64,000 bases of DNA from Cacajao melanocephalus (Eukaryota > Chordata > Mammalia > Primates > Pitheciidae). Of the stretch, positions 11,301 to 22,330 are shown piece after piece; position 1 is the stretch's first letter; each line of letters opens with the position of its first letter. The notes beneath the pieces were generated by a model. The model worked only from the letters and a program-made list of their open reading frames with translations. It had not been told where the DNA came from and made no database searches. The stretch lies in the NCBI GenBank assembly GCA_963573385.1, contig CAUYLG010071707.1:1-64000 (forward strand), in the 5' to 3' direction. Position numbers and translations under genes: made by a program.

Positions 11301-14107
11301 TAAAAAGCATATTTTATTTGCTTTGAGAGTTAATTTGCTATGAAAAAGCTTTATGAGAGAATTCCAGTAATTCCACAGTAAAACTGGAAACAGGGCTCAA
11401 ATGGGATAAATGACCTAGCCAAGTTTATTCTGGGTATTGTCAAACCAGAGTAAGTATAAGAGTTCACAAATTTCATTCCCTAGTTAGATGTCTCTATAGT
11501 TTACTTACAACTCTGGTGCAGCACTTGAAAATGGAGACATAATATGAAAGCTAAAATTAAAGCTTTCTAAAGTTGAAACCACTATATCCTCATTGAGAAA
11601 ACCCTAATATTTTCTGGATGATATATTCAGGAATTATTACATTCCTGGCTTGAGATTTTAATAATTATTGCTGGCATGCAAATAATTAAAGTTAATGCAA
11701 ATTTTCAGAAACATTACAATGTAATTGATTTTACTTATCTTCATCTCCAAATTAATAATATAAAGCCTAGTAAGCATTTTAAATGTAAAAAATTTAAAAT
11801 ATCCCAGAATCTATCAGTTATTAATAAAATGTGTTTTAACAGTTATTTTGGTAATAAAGCATATTATTTGTAGCATCAAATTTTCAAATGTTTCTCTTAC
11901 TGATCATATGCCATGCTTGCAATTGTTTGATGGTAGTTTTTCTCAGCAAGGCTGGTTGAAAATTAAATTGGTCCAAGTATTGTTAATATCAAGATGGTAA
12001 TATGCATCAAGAGCCTCCATAAAGTCCATACACTCTATCTGACTAATACAAAAAATAGTAATAATGAAGTTCTTTCATAAATTGCCCATTGAAGGAAATG
12101 TAATGACTTATTTTTTATAACAGCATATTGGAAACTCAAAATTATGCTGCTGAAAAAAATGGCAAGTTGAAATGGTAAAATATGATCAAGTAAAAATTCA
12201 GAATAAATTATTATATAAGCATATTATCCTATTTTGTAAAATAAGCTAAAGCAAACACATGACATACTATGAACACATACACACTAAAGTGAACACACTT
12301 GAAAGATGGTCATTTTTTTCTTCCTCCTCTCAGTAGGAGAAAAACAAAAGATACATGCAAAACTATAAATGTTGACTGTCAATGCATAGTAAGATTACAG
12401 TTGATAGTAATTTTTAAAGTAGATTTTTATGGTTTAGAAATTTGATGAAATAACCAAATCCTACAAGCACTTTTAAATATAAAATTTTTTAAGATAAAAA
12501 TTTTATATTTATACTTTTTGTAATTAAATCTTTTAGGTTTCAATTTTTCAAATTAAGGTTTTCTCAGAATATCAGAAAATCTTTTCACATATTATATATA
12601 GCCACTTTACAGAAGGCTTAATCCTATATTAATAAAATGTAATTTTCAAAAGTAACCACATGGTTATTTTTGCCAACATAAAACATAAAACAGCAAATCT
12701 TTAGTTCTTCTTCCTGCCAAATAATTTCCATATTATTCTTCAATGGTTTTATTTATTGCTAGATTTCTGTATTGGCAATGCCTCTTTCTCTACATTTTTC
12801 CCTTAAATATGCAATTGTTAAGAGATGTAAGGGCATTGTGCTGATTATTTTTCATATTGAATACTGTTGTTGATATTTCATGATTTGCTGATTTTAGTTT
12901 TTCTCTGTAGAGAGGGTGTAAAGATTTCCCTGAAAGGCTTTGGCAGCAGGTTTCTGTGCTATTCTATGCAGAGTACAACTTTTGAATACTTAATAAGAAA
13001 AGCTGATTAGCTTCAAATGGTAGTAAGCTTCCCTCTTTTCCCTAAATACCTTTTAAAAGTTTATTTTAATATAATTAATTGTCTTGCCCCATGTTACATT
13101 TAAAGTTATGCCCAAATTAAGAAAAATATAAAGTATTTTAGGGACTGTTGTGTAATGGGAGAGAGGAAATAGAACATAGATTAGTTAGAGACAAGTAATT
13201 CTTTAAAAAAAATACAGTTTTTGATATATTTGAATAAGGGAGACCTCATTCAGGTGGGGTTTTTCACACAAAAGACAAAAAGAAAACTGAATGCAATGCT
13301 ACAGGTATAATTACATACATGCTGGATTCTGAATTAACTGGCATTCTCAAAGTTCTGAAGTAAATGTCTGAAATTTTGTCATCTCGTGCTGACCAATACT
13401 CTTCACAAAATCATAACACGTGAAAGATGGATGGGGGCTCAGACATCCTGTATTTCAAATACATTGTTTTATAGATATGGAATCTGAGGTTCAAGAAAAC
13501 AAAATAGCATGCATTCTTCAGCGTTAGTTTTCTGGAAAAAAACCAAAGTACCTTTCTTCTTTAATGTATCTCAGATCATTTAAGTTATTTATTTTCAAAA
13601 GAGAGATATATTTCAAGGAGATATTTGCTTCAGCCTGTTTCAAAAAAAAAAAAACTCTTACCCTGATATTGATGTCCTCATGACCCTTAGTTCATACATA
13701 GACTTTTCAGAGCATGTAATTTGATACAAATTTGGTTTTGCTATTTATTTAACACTATAAATAGTTAAAAGACCTTCCTACATACGTAGTTTTTAATAGG
13801 TATTGGGAGCTGCACATTTGATTTTTTAAAATAATAAATTTAAAAAATGTATAGCTCAAAGATAAAAGTTTTAATAACAGTTACTTTTTCACACATTTTA
13901 TTTCATAATCAAGTTTTAAAAATATGCATGTATAGATTATTCTTTAAAAAAGATCCAGTCATATTTCCTATATGTTTTTTCCATATATGGCAATTGTATT
14001 CCATGTATACTTTATCCTTATATGTAATTATATAAAAGTAATAATTATTTATTAGAACAATAAACTTTTAAAATATGGCCTAAAGGCAGTGCTAAAAAAT
14101 AAAATCA
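11301..14107. other. Unassigned AT-rich DNA
   Basis: There is no gene or clear young repeat. A weak - strand MIR-like stretch lies at about 13425-13515. Short A and T runs are scattered through the interval. Confidence 0.4.
13425..13515 (-). repeat. Weak MIR-like SINE fragment
   Basis: TTATAGATATGGAATCTGAG followed by a purine-rich stretch resembles the reverse complement of the MIR core. The similarity is short. Confidence 0.35.
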
Positions 14108-14116
14108 GGGGCTGGA

Positions 14117-14125
14117 CAAGATGGC
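14117..14125 (+). promoter_or_regulatory. YY1-like site at the L1 5' UTR start
   Basis: CAAGATGGC near the first bases of the element matches the YY1 site that sets the start of L1 transcription. Whether it still binds YY1 is unknown. Confidence 0.5.
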
Positions 14126-14129
14126 TGAT

Positions 14130-15486
14130 TAGAAGCAACTGTGATCTGCAGCACACATGGAGAAGAATAAAAATGCCAGTGAATTTTATACCTTCCACTG
14201 AGATAACCAGATTCTCACATTGGGAATAGCTAGGCAGTCAGTGTGATCCATGGGAGCAAGGAAAAGCAGGGTAGGGTGATAGCCCACTGGGGAGCAACAT
14301 GGAGCAAGGAGACCTCTCACCCCCAGCCAAGAAAGATGGTGAGTAATTGTGTCACTTGCCCAGGAAACCACAGTTTTCCAACTGATCTTTGCAACCTATG
14401 GATCAGGAGATCTTCATGTGAGCCCATGCCACCAGGGCCTTGGTTCTAAAGTACAGAGCTGTGCAGGCTCTTGGCAAATGCTTGGGCATGCATGGAGATG
14501 CAAGAGTTTTTGCATACTCTGGCCCACTAATTCTAGTGAAACAGGAGATCTGTCCATACCTGTAGGAAGGCGGCTGAAGACAGGAAGCCAAGTGGCATTG
14601 TTCAGCGGGCCCCAGTATCACAGCACATCACAAGTTAAGTCCCACTGACTTGGGATTCCAATCATCCAGTAGGGCCGGAGAGAGATTGCCTGAGATGACT
14701 GAGTTTTCAGTGAGGAGGGGCAGCCACCATCTCTGCACATCCAGTCAGCTGTCCTGGCTTGCCAGCCCCAGAGATTCTGGGTGGTCTGGACTGGGAGGAA
14801 TTCCCTACAGTGCAACACAGCTGCTATGGCAGATCATGGCCAGACTGCTTCTTTAAGTGGGACCCCAATATATCTCTCCTCACTGGGCAGGGCCTCCTTT
14901 TGGGAATTTCAGCAACTCTAGCCAGGAATTTATGGACAGAACTCTTACATCTCTGGGACAGAGCCCTTGGCAGGAGGGCGGCTGTAGTCTCTGTGGTTCA
15001 GCAGACTTACCCTTTTCTGCCTGCTGGCTCTGGAGATTCCTAGTTGTCTGGACTAGGGGTGTTTTTTCCAGTGTGGCACATCCCTCTGCCAAGGGGCATC
15101 TAGACTGCTTCTTTAAGTGGGTCCCTGATCCTGTTCCTCCCAAGTTAGACCTCCCAACAGAGTTTTCCAGGTACCTCCTACAGATGTGTTTAGGCCTGGA
15201 TCAGGTTAGTGCCTCTCTGGGATGGAGCTCCCAGAGGAAGGGACAGGCTGCCATCTTTGCTGTTGTGCAGCCTTCACCAGTGATACCTACAGGTGTGGGA
15301 GAAACCCAGGTGATTATGGCCTGGAATGGACACCCCACAAACCATGGCAGCCCTGCAGAAGAGGGGCATGACAGTTAAAAGAAAAATAAACAAACAGAAA
15401 ATAACAGCAACTACATTAACAAAAAAGACCCCACAAAAACCCTATTCAGAGGTCACCAACCTCAAAGATTAAAGGTAGATTAGTCC
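14130..15486 (+). other. L1 5' UTR
   Basis: This stretch is GC-richer than its surroundings, with degenerate repeats of a GGTGTGGGA/TGGCTTCTTTAAGTGGG type. For example, CAGACTGCTTCTTTAAGTGG near 14840 recurs in similar form near 15100. Open frames of up to 173 codons on both strands (such as 14857-15378) come from this higher GC content. I see no evidence that any is translated. Confidence 0.7.
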
Positions 15487-15489
15487 ATG

Positions 15490-16530
15490 AAGATGAGAAG
15501 AAATCAACAACAACAACAAAATGCTGAAAACTGGAAATGCCAGAGAGCCTCTTCTCCTCCAAATGATTGCAACACCTCTCCAGCAGGGGCACAGAAGTGG
15601 GCTGAGATTGAGATGGCTGAATTGACAGAAGTAGGCTTCAGAAGGTGGGTGATAATGAACTTCACTGAGCTAAAGCAGCATGTTCTAACCCAATGCAAAG
15701 AAGCTAAGAATCATGATAAAACATTATAGGAACTGATAACCAAAATAGTCAGCTTAGAGAGGAACATAAATGGCCTGATAAAGCTGAAATATACAACACA
15801 AGAACTTCACAATGCACTTACAAATATCAATAGCCAAATAGACCAAGTGGAGGAAAGAGTCTCAGACCTTGAAGGCTATCTGAAATAAGACAGGCAGACA
15901 AGCATAGAGAAAAAAGAGTAAAAAGGAATTAACAAAACCTCTAAGAAATACGAGATTCTGTAAAAAGACAAAACCTATGACTGATTGAGGTACCTGAAAG
16001 AGACAAGGAGAATGGAACCAAGTTGGAAAGCATGCTTCAGAATATCATCCAAGAGAACTTCCTCAACCTAGCAAGACATGCCAACATTCAGGAAATAAAG
16101 AGAACCCCAGTAAGAGGCTTCATGAAAAAATAAACCCCAAGACATATAATCATCAGATTCTTCAAGGTTGAAATGAAAGAAAAAATGTTAGTGGCAGCTA
16201 AAGAGAACGGTCAGGTCACCTACAAAAGGAAGCCCATCAGACTAACAGTGACCTCTAAATGGAAACCACACAAGCCAGAAAAAATTGGGGGCCAATATAT
16301 AACATTCTTAAAGAAAAGACTTTCCAACACAGAATTATATATCTAGCCAAACTAATTTTCATGAGCAAAGGAGACATAAGATTCTTTTCAGACAAGCAAA
16401 CGCTGAGGGAATTCATCAACACAGGCCTGCCTTGCAAGAGCATTTGAAGGAAGCACAAAATATGGAATGGAAACACCATTACCAGCCACTGCAAAAACAC
16501 ACAAAAGTACACAGACCAGTGACATATGAA
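15490..16530 (+). pseudogene. Decayed L1 ORF1
   Basis: ORF1 encodes the RNA-binding trimeric chaperone of the L1 particle. Here the N-terminal and coiled-coil part begins near 15490, and the RNA-recognition and C-terminal region is visible at about 15990-16450. Open pieces lie at 15487-15729 (ending in a TAG after a D-K-T-L-like stretch) and 16259-16447, in different frames. Stops and indels occur throughout, including a TAA near 15885. It is non-functional. Confidence 0.85.
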
Positions 16531-16571
16531 GCAACTACATAAACAAGTCTGCAAAATAATCAGCTAGCATT

Positions 16572-17045
16572 ATGGTGACAGGATCGAATCCACACATAAC
16601 ATTAACCTTAAATGTAAATGAGCTAAATGTACCAATTAAAAGACACAGAATGGCAAGATAGATAAAGAGTCAAGACTCATTGGTGTGCTGTATTCCAGAG
16701 ACCCATCTCACATGCAAAGATGTATATAGGTTCAAAATAAAGAGTTGGAAAAAAATTTACCAAGCAAATACAAAACAGAAAAAAGCAGGGTTGCAACTCT
16801 AGTTTGTGAAAAAACTGACTTCAAACCAACAAAGATCAAAAGAGACAAAAAGAAAAAAAAAGCATTACAGAATGGTAAAGACGTCACTTCAACTATTCTG
16901 AATATATATGAACCCAGATTCATAAAGCAAGTTCTTGGAGACCTACAAAGAGACTTAGGCTCACACACTGTAATAGTGGTAGACTTTAACAGCCCACTGA
17001 CAATGTTAGACAGATTATTATCAAAGAAAGTTAACAAACTTTCAC
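16572..17045 (+). pseudogene. Decayed L1 ORF2, endonuclease part
   Basis: This is the start of ORF2, the apurinic-type endonuclease domain that nicks target DNA. An open piece covers 16745-17059. The text up to about 17040 follows L1 (including a D-F-N-like stretch near 16981) and then meets truncated LTR sequence. The domain is incomplete and frameshifted. The downstream L1 continues only at 18578, much further along ORF2. Confidence 0.82.
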
Positions 17046-17200
17046 TTTCATGCTGCTGATAAAGACATATCCGAGACAGGGCAATTTATAAAAGAAAGAG
17101 GTTTTTTGGACTTACATTTCCACATGACTGGGGAGGCCTCATAATCATGGGAGAAGGCAAGGAGGAGCAAGTCACATTTTACTTGGCTGCCTGTACTCAT
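17046..17200 (-). repeat. Truncated THE1-type 3' LTR
   Basis: The text TTCATGCTGCTGATAAAGACAT to GCTGCCTGTACTCAT matches the outer half of the right LTR. The terminal TGTATTAGTCTG is missing, as is everything inward of about 17200. Confidence 0.82.
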
Positions 17201-17259
17201 GCTGTAGGGGTAGGGTCCTCTGTATGAATTCCTCTGTATGAGGACCCCACCCCTACAGC
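17201..17259. repeat. Inverted repeat at the LTR/internal junction
   Basis: GCTGTAGGGGTAGGGTCCTC at 17201-17220 is the inverse of 17240-17259 with one mismatch, around a 19-base loop. The loop side carries a short direct repeat, CCTCTGTATGA. The right arm looks like native THE1 internal sequence and the left arm looks like the copied one. Confidence 0.9.
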
Positions 17260-17528
17260 AATCTTTGGCATTTCATCTTCTGAAATCTAGGTGTAGATTC
17301 TCAAACTTCAGTTCTTGATTTCTGTGCACTCATAGGCTCGAAACCACATGGAAGCTGCCAAGGCTTGTGGCTTGCATCCTCTGAAGTCATGGCGCAAGCT
17401 CTACATTGCCCCCTTTCAGTCACAGCTGGAGTGGCTGGGATGCAGGACACTGAGTCCCTAGGCTGCACGCAGCATAGGGACCCTGGGCCCAGTCCAGGGA
17501 ACCACATTTTTATCCTTGGCCTTCAGAC

Positions 17529-17966
17529 CTATGATGGGAAGGACTGCTGTGAAGATGTCTGACATGCCCTAGAGACATTTTTTCCATTATCTTGGTGATT
17601 TACTTTTGGCTCCTCATTACCTATGCACATTTCTACAGTCAGGTTGTATTTCTCCTCAGAAAATGGGATTTTCTTTTCTATCGTATTGTCAGGCTGCAAA
17701 TTTTCCAAACTTTTATGCTCTGTTTCCCTTATGAAACTGAATGCCTTTAACAGCACACAAGTTACTTCTTGAATGATTTGCTGTTTAGAAATTTCTTCCA
17801 CAAGATATCCTAAATCACCTCTCTGAAGTTCAAAGTTCCACAAATCTCTAGAGCAGGAGCAAAATGCCACCAGTCTCTTTGCTAAAACATAACAAGAGTC
17901 ACCTTTGCTCCAGTTCCCATTTCCCTTTGTCACCTTAGCTCCAGTTCCCTCATTTCTCTCTGACAT
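17529..17966 (-). pseudogene. MaLR internal gag-like ORF remnant (145 codons)
   Basis: An open frame on the - strand lies within the THE1 internal region and matches its orientation. MaLR internal regions carry only remnants of a gag-like frame and no pol. The product is charged, with no zinc knuckle or membrane segment that I can see. The frame ends at 17529 after a Q-T-S-S-Q-Q-S-F-P-S stretch. Whether its ATG at 17964-17966 was ever a start is unclear. It is most likely a fossil. Confidence 0.6.
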
Positions 17967-17990
17967 CTAGAAATAAGCCTGAACTTTATT

Positions 17991-18050
17991 GTTTATATCA
18001 TTATCAGCATTTGGGGAAAAGTTTATATCACTATCAGCATTTGGGGAAAA
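17991..18050. repeat. 30-base tandem duplication
   Basis: Units at 17991-18020 and 18021-18050 differ at one base. They lie inside the THE1 internal region, where I expect only one copy. Confidence 0.95.
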
Positions 18051-18219
18051 GCCATTCAACATGTCTCTAGGAAGTTCCAAACTTTCCCACTTTTTTTTTT
18101 TTTTTACTTTTTCTGAGCCCTCAAGACTACTCCAACCTCTGCCTCTTATTCAGTACCAAAGCCACTTTCATTTTTTCAGGTATCTTTTCAGAAACACCTC
18201 ACTCCTGGTACCAATTTAG

Positions 18220-18577
18220 TGTATTAGTCTGTTTTCATGCTGCTGATAAAGACATACCTAAGCAATTTACAAAAGAAAAAGGTTGAATGAACTTACAGTA
18301 CCCCATGACTGGAGAGTCCTCCAATTATGGCAGAAAGCAAGGAGGAGCAAGTCACATCTTACATGAATGACAGCAGGCAAAGAGAAAGTTTGTCCAGAGA
18401 AACTCCCATTTTTAAAACCATCAGATCTCATGAAACCCATTCACTATCATGAGAACAACATAAGAAAAACCTGCCCCCATGACTCAATCATCTACCAGTA
18501 GGTGCCTCCAAAAACATATGGGAATTTTGGTAGCTAAAAAAATGAGATTTGAGTGGGGACACAGCCAAACTATATCA
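18220..18577 (-). repeat. THE1-type 5' LTR (complete)
   Basis: Read on +, it starts TGTATTAGTCTG and ends CTATATCA. It is 358 bases, the usual THE1 length. L1 sequence (GCTCATATAGCC) continues directly after it. Confidence 0.88.
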
Positions 18578-18993
18578 GCTCATATAGCCAAGACAATCCT
18601 AAGCAAAAGAGCAAAGCTGGAGGAATCATGCTACCCAACTTCACACGGTATTACAAGGCTGAAATAACCCAAACCACATGGTGTTTGTATAAGAACAGGC
18701 CCACAGACCAATGGAAGAGAATAGAGAACTCAGAAATAAGGCCACTCAACTACAACCATTTAATCTTTTACAAAACTGACAAAAACAAGCAGTAGGGAAA
18801 GAATTCCCTATTTAATAAATGGTGCTATGAGAACTGGCTATCCATGTACAGAAAATTAAAAATGGATCCCTTCCTTACACCTTATACAAAAATTAAGATG
18901 GATTAAAAACTTAAATGTAAAAGCCAAAATTATAAAAATCCTAGAAGAAAATTTAGTCAATACCATTCAGAACATAGGAACAGGCAAATATTT
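18578..18993 (+). pseudogene. L1 ORF2 segment, late RT to C-terminal region
   Basis: The text parallels 1020-1430 of the window-start L1. Frames at 18479-18667 and 18553-18795 show L1 ORF2-like protein with stops. It is a continuation of the L1 broken at 17045, after loss of about 2.2 kb. Confidence 0.85.
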
Positions 18994-19349
18994 TGTATTA
19001 GTCTGTTCTCACACTGCTAATAAAGAGATATCTGAGACCGGGTGATTTATAAAGGAAAGAGATTTAATTGACTCACAGTTCCACATGACTATGGAGGTCT
19101 TACAATCATGGCAGAAGGTGAATAGGGAGCAAAGTCACATCCTAAATGGTGGCAGGCAAGAGAGTGTGTGCAGCAGTACTCCTATTTATAAACCCATTAG
19201 CTCTTGTGAGACTTATTCACTACCACAAAAACAGTATGGGGAAACCCACCTCCATGATTCAGTTATCTCCACCTGGCCCCACAGTTGATGCTTGAGGATT
19301 ATTACAATTCAAGGTGAGATTTGGGTGAGGACACAACCAATCCATATCA
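18994..19349 (-). mobile_element. Solo THE1/MST-type LTR, - strand
   Basis: It starts TGTATTAG and ends CATATCA. The flanks are TATTT (18989-18993) and GATTT (19350-19354), a 5-base target-site duplication with one change. L1 text is continuous across it. No internal sequence is present, so it is a solo LTR formed by recombination. Confidence 0.9.
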
Positions 19350-19512
19350 GATTTCATGACAAAAAAAAAATGGCAACAAAATAAAAAATTATCAAATGGG
19401 ATCTAATTAAACTAAAGAGCCGCACAGCAAAAGAAGCTATGATAAGAGTGAACAGACAACTTACAGAATGGAAGAAAATTTTTGCAATCTATTCATCTGA
19501 CAAAGGTCTAAT
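19350..19512 (+). pseudogene. L1 ORF2 C-terminal fragment
   Basis: This matches the window-start L1 at about 1441-1615. It ends abruptly at about 19512, next to L1 sequence in the opposite orientation. Confidence 0.82.
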
Positions 19513-21105
19513 ATTCTTCAGTTGCTTCTTACCTTAGGGGAAAGCTTCAAGTTTCTCACCATTAAGTATTTTGTTACTTGTAGGGCTTTTTTGCAGATGT
19601 TCTTTAGAAGCTGAGAAAGTTTTCCTTTATTTCTATTTCACTGAAAGCTTTTATAATGAATTAGTGTTTAGTTTTTCAATTTTTTTGTATCTATTAATAT
19701 AATCATGTGATTTTAAACTATTCTATGGATGTAATGAATTAAATTAATTAATTTTTAAATGTTGAAATTGCCTTATATTTGTAGAATATCTCACTTGGTT
19801 ATCTTGTATAATTCTTTTCATATATTGGTGAATTCTGTTTGCTATTTTATTGAGGAATTCTGCATCTATATTCATTAATAATATTACTTGTAGTTTGCTT
19901 TTCTTGTAGTGTCTTTGGTTTAAGTATTAAGGAAAATCTGGCCTCATAAGTTAGGATGCATTCACCCTGATTCTATCTTCTAGAGGAGACTATAAAGAAT
20001 AGACACAATTTCTTCTATAAATATGTTGTAGAATTCATCACTGAATCCCTCTGGGCCTGATGTTTTCCATTTATTTAATTTATTTAATAGATATATGCAT
20101 ATTCAGATTGTCTTCTTGTATAAGATTTGGCAGATTGTATTTTGCAAGAAATTGGTCCATTTAATCTAAGTTATCAAATTTGTGGGCAGGTAATTGTTCA
20201 TAGTGTTTTTTATACTGTTATTTAATGCCCATGGTATGTATTTCTGATATGAAAAATTTGTGTCTTCTCTTTTTAGATAGCATGTCTAGAGGTTCATCAA
20301 TTTTACTAATTATTTTTTAAAAACCCAGCTTTTGGTTTTGATGCTTTTTTCTATTGATTTATTCCTTTCAATTTGATTTATAGCTATTGTAATTGTTATT
20401 ATTTGTTATTTATTTTAAAATTAATTCACTCTACTTTTTCTAGTTTCCTAAAGAGGAAAATTAAATAACTGATTTTTTTGTTGTTGCTTTTGTTTGTTTT
20501 ATTTTTTATTTTTTATTTTTTCACTTGCATTTTAGGTTTTGGGGTACAGGTGAAGAACATGTAAGATTGTTGCACAGGTACACACATGGCAGTGTGACTT
20601 GCTGCCTTCCTCCACATCACCTACATCTGGCATTTCTCCCCATGTTATCCCTCCCCAACTCCCCAACCCCCACTGTCCCTCCCCTATTTCCCCCCGACAG
20701 ACCCTAGTGTGTGATGCTCCCCTCCCTGTGTCCATGTCATGTAGATTTTATTTTTTTAATATTTAATGTTAAGTACTGCTTTTGTTGTATTCCACAAATT
20801 TTGATAAGTCCATGTGTTATTTACATGTGAGTTGTTTAATATCCAAGTATTTGGGGATATTTCAGCTACCTTTCTGTTACTGATTTCTGGTTTAATTCAT
20901 TGAAGTCTGAGAGCAGATATAGTATAATTTCTGTTCTTTCAAATCTGTTATTTATTTATTTATTTCCCAAAATAGTCTATCTTGCTGAATGTTACATGTG
21001 AGCTTCAGAAGAACATGTATTCTGCTGTAGTTGGATGAAATACTTGATATACATTAATTATATCTGTTTGATTTCTGGTGCTGTTAAATTCAACTACTTC
21101 CTTAT
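19513..21105 (-). mobile_element. Old L1 (L1M-type) ORF2 fragment, - strand
   Basis: The + strand reads as the complement of L1 ORF2 reverse transcriptase and endonuclease text, for example around 19830-20060 and 20880-21060. It is split by an L1PA 3' stub at 20472-20738. Neither true end of the element is visible. Confidence 0.82.
20472..20738 (-). mobile_element. 5'-truncated L1PA 3' UTR, - strand
   Basis: A T-rich tail (TTTTATT units) is followed by the complement of the L1PA 3' UTR, including its C-rich tract near 20655-20700. It is about 265 bases, inserted in the older L1M, and similar to 2269-2544 in inverse orientation. Confidence 0.9.
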
Positions 21106-21336
21106 TCCAGCCTGTCTCCACTCTTAAAAATCATAATGATATTACCTCACTCAAAGTCCTAACCATGCAATCACACCACTGTTCTGGCATGACAATACTT
21201 AATCTTGAGTCTTCTAGCCATCTGAAGGCTCACCATGACTTACTTTGTTGACATAGACTGTCAGAGCCCACCGAGAATAACAAAGATATTACTGTGACTA
21301 AGGAAATTCTAAGAATTCAGATATTACCTCCAGAAA
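21106..21336. other. Unassigned DNA
   Basis: This is a short interval between the L1M and the Alu. I see nothing recognisable in it. Confidence 0.4.
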
Positions 21337-21594
21337 CCTGTGACATTGAGAGGCCAAGGCAGGCAAATTACTTGAGGCCAGGAGTTGGAGACTATCCTGG
21401 CCAGAATGATAAAACCCCATCTCTACTAAAAATTTTTTAGAAATTAGCCAAGCGTGGTGGCATGCACCTGTAATTCTAGCTACTTGGGAGGCTGAGGCAG
21501 GCAGAGGTTGCAGTGAGCTGAGATCCTGCCATTGCACCCCAGCCTGGGCAACAAGAATGAAACTTTCTCAAAAAAGAAAAAAAAAGAAAACTGA
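21337..21594 (+). mobile_element. Alu, 5'-truncated, with an internal deletion
   Basis: Left and right arms are both recognisable and an A-rich tail lies at 21568-21590. The first 30 or so bases are absent. About 20 bases are missing in the right arm between GGCTGAGGCAGG and CAGAGGTTGCAG. It is S or J class by general divergence. A target-site duplication is not clear. Confidence 0.9.
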
Positions 21595-22330
21595 CAAAGA
21601 GGCCAACCAAATTATTCATTCAATGGTTTAGAGAGTATCTACAAGAAACTAGGACAAAGGACAAGCAAAGTTTTTATTACACAGAATCTAATGTGACTAA
21701 CATTGTAAAAGGTAAGTATTACTTTACCTTTCCTTACTGAAAATGAAAATAATTAGCTTAAGTAGAAGCTCTTTTGGTATGGTTTGTAATCTTATAAAGT
21801 AGCTAACAAAGTGAGGGGTGGCTTAGGGTAGCTAATATAGCAAGGGGTATATAAAACTAAGGGTAGGTCCAAAAAGTATTTTTAAAAAAATCAAAACAAA
21901 ATGAGTATGGAATATTTGAATATAGAAAATATAGAATAAATAGAGACAGTCACAACAACAATGTGGAAAAATGCATACATTTCACAGTGGTTTATAGTGT
22001 TTGAGAATTTCATTTAAATTATATTGAATGGTCATCACACAAGATAGGACAAAATAAATCTAATTAGTATTTATTTTCTTGTTTCTCTTGCTCACTGTAT
22101 GTTACATATTGTTCATTTGTTTCTTTCTTTTTTCCGTACCTTCTTCTATTTTTAGAGATGTTTCTTTATTCATTATAATATAAAATAGAAAGTACAATAA
22201 AGAAAAATATATGAAGTCTGAACTTGAGATATTCCATATGTTGAAACTGACATGCAGGAATATTAACGTAATTATTATGACGATGCCTATATAACAAAGA
22301 ATGTGTGAAAATTGCAGAATAAATCACTTT
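21595..22330. other. Unassigned AT-rich DNA
   Basis: There is no gene or clear transposon end. It may include diverged repeats. Confidence 0.4.

Larger units (their letters stand above)
17046..18577 (-). mobile_element. THE1-type MaLR provirus, - strand, rearranged
   Basis: It has an intact right LTR (18220-18577, the 5' LTR on the - strand), internal THE1-like sequence, and a damaged left LTR (17046-17200). The left LTR lacks its outermost 15 or so bases and roughly its inner half. A near-perfect 20-base inverted repeat sits at the inner break. The insertion lies in L1 ORF2. MaLRs move with help from other elements and do not encode a full set of retroviral genes. Confidence 0.88.
14108..19512 (+). 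mobile_element. Primate L1 with 5' UTR, interrupted by two LTR insertions, 3' end missing
   Basis: It begins GGGGCTGGACAAGATGGC, close to the L1 5' UTR start, and continues through a relatively GC-rich 5' UTR, a decayed ORF1 (about 15490-16530), and ORF2 pieces at 16572-17045, 18578-18993 and 19350-19512. A THE1 provirus (17046-18577) and a solo LTR (18994-19349) break it. About 2.2 kb of ORF2 between the endonuclease and the late RT region is missing at the THE1 site. The sequence stops abruptly at about 19512 with no 3' UTR. It looks like an older primate L1 (L1PB-like grade). Confidence 0.88.

Noticed and set aside
14857..15378. 173-codon frame, and antisense frames at 14403-14621 and 14880-15143, in the L1 5' UTR
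   Set aside because: The region is a GC-richer L1 5' UTR where chance frames are common. I could not match the antisense frames to L1 ORF0.
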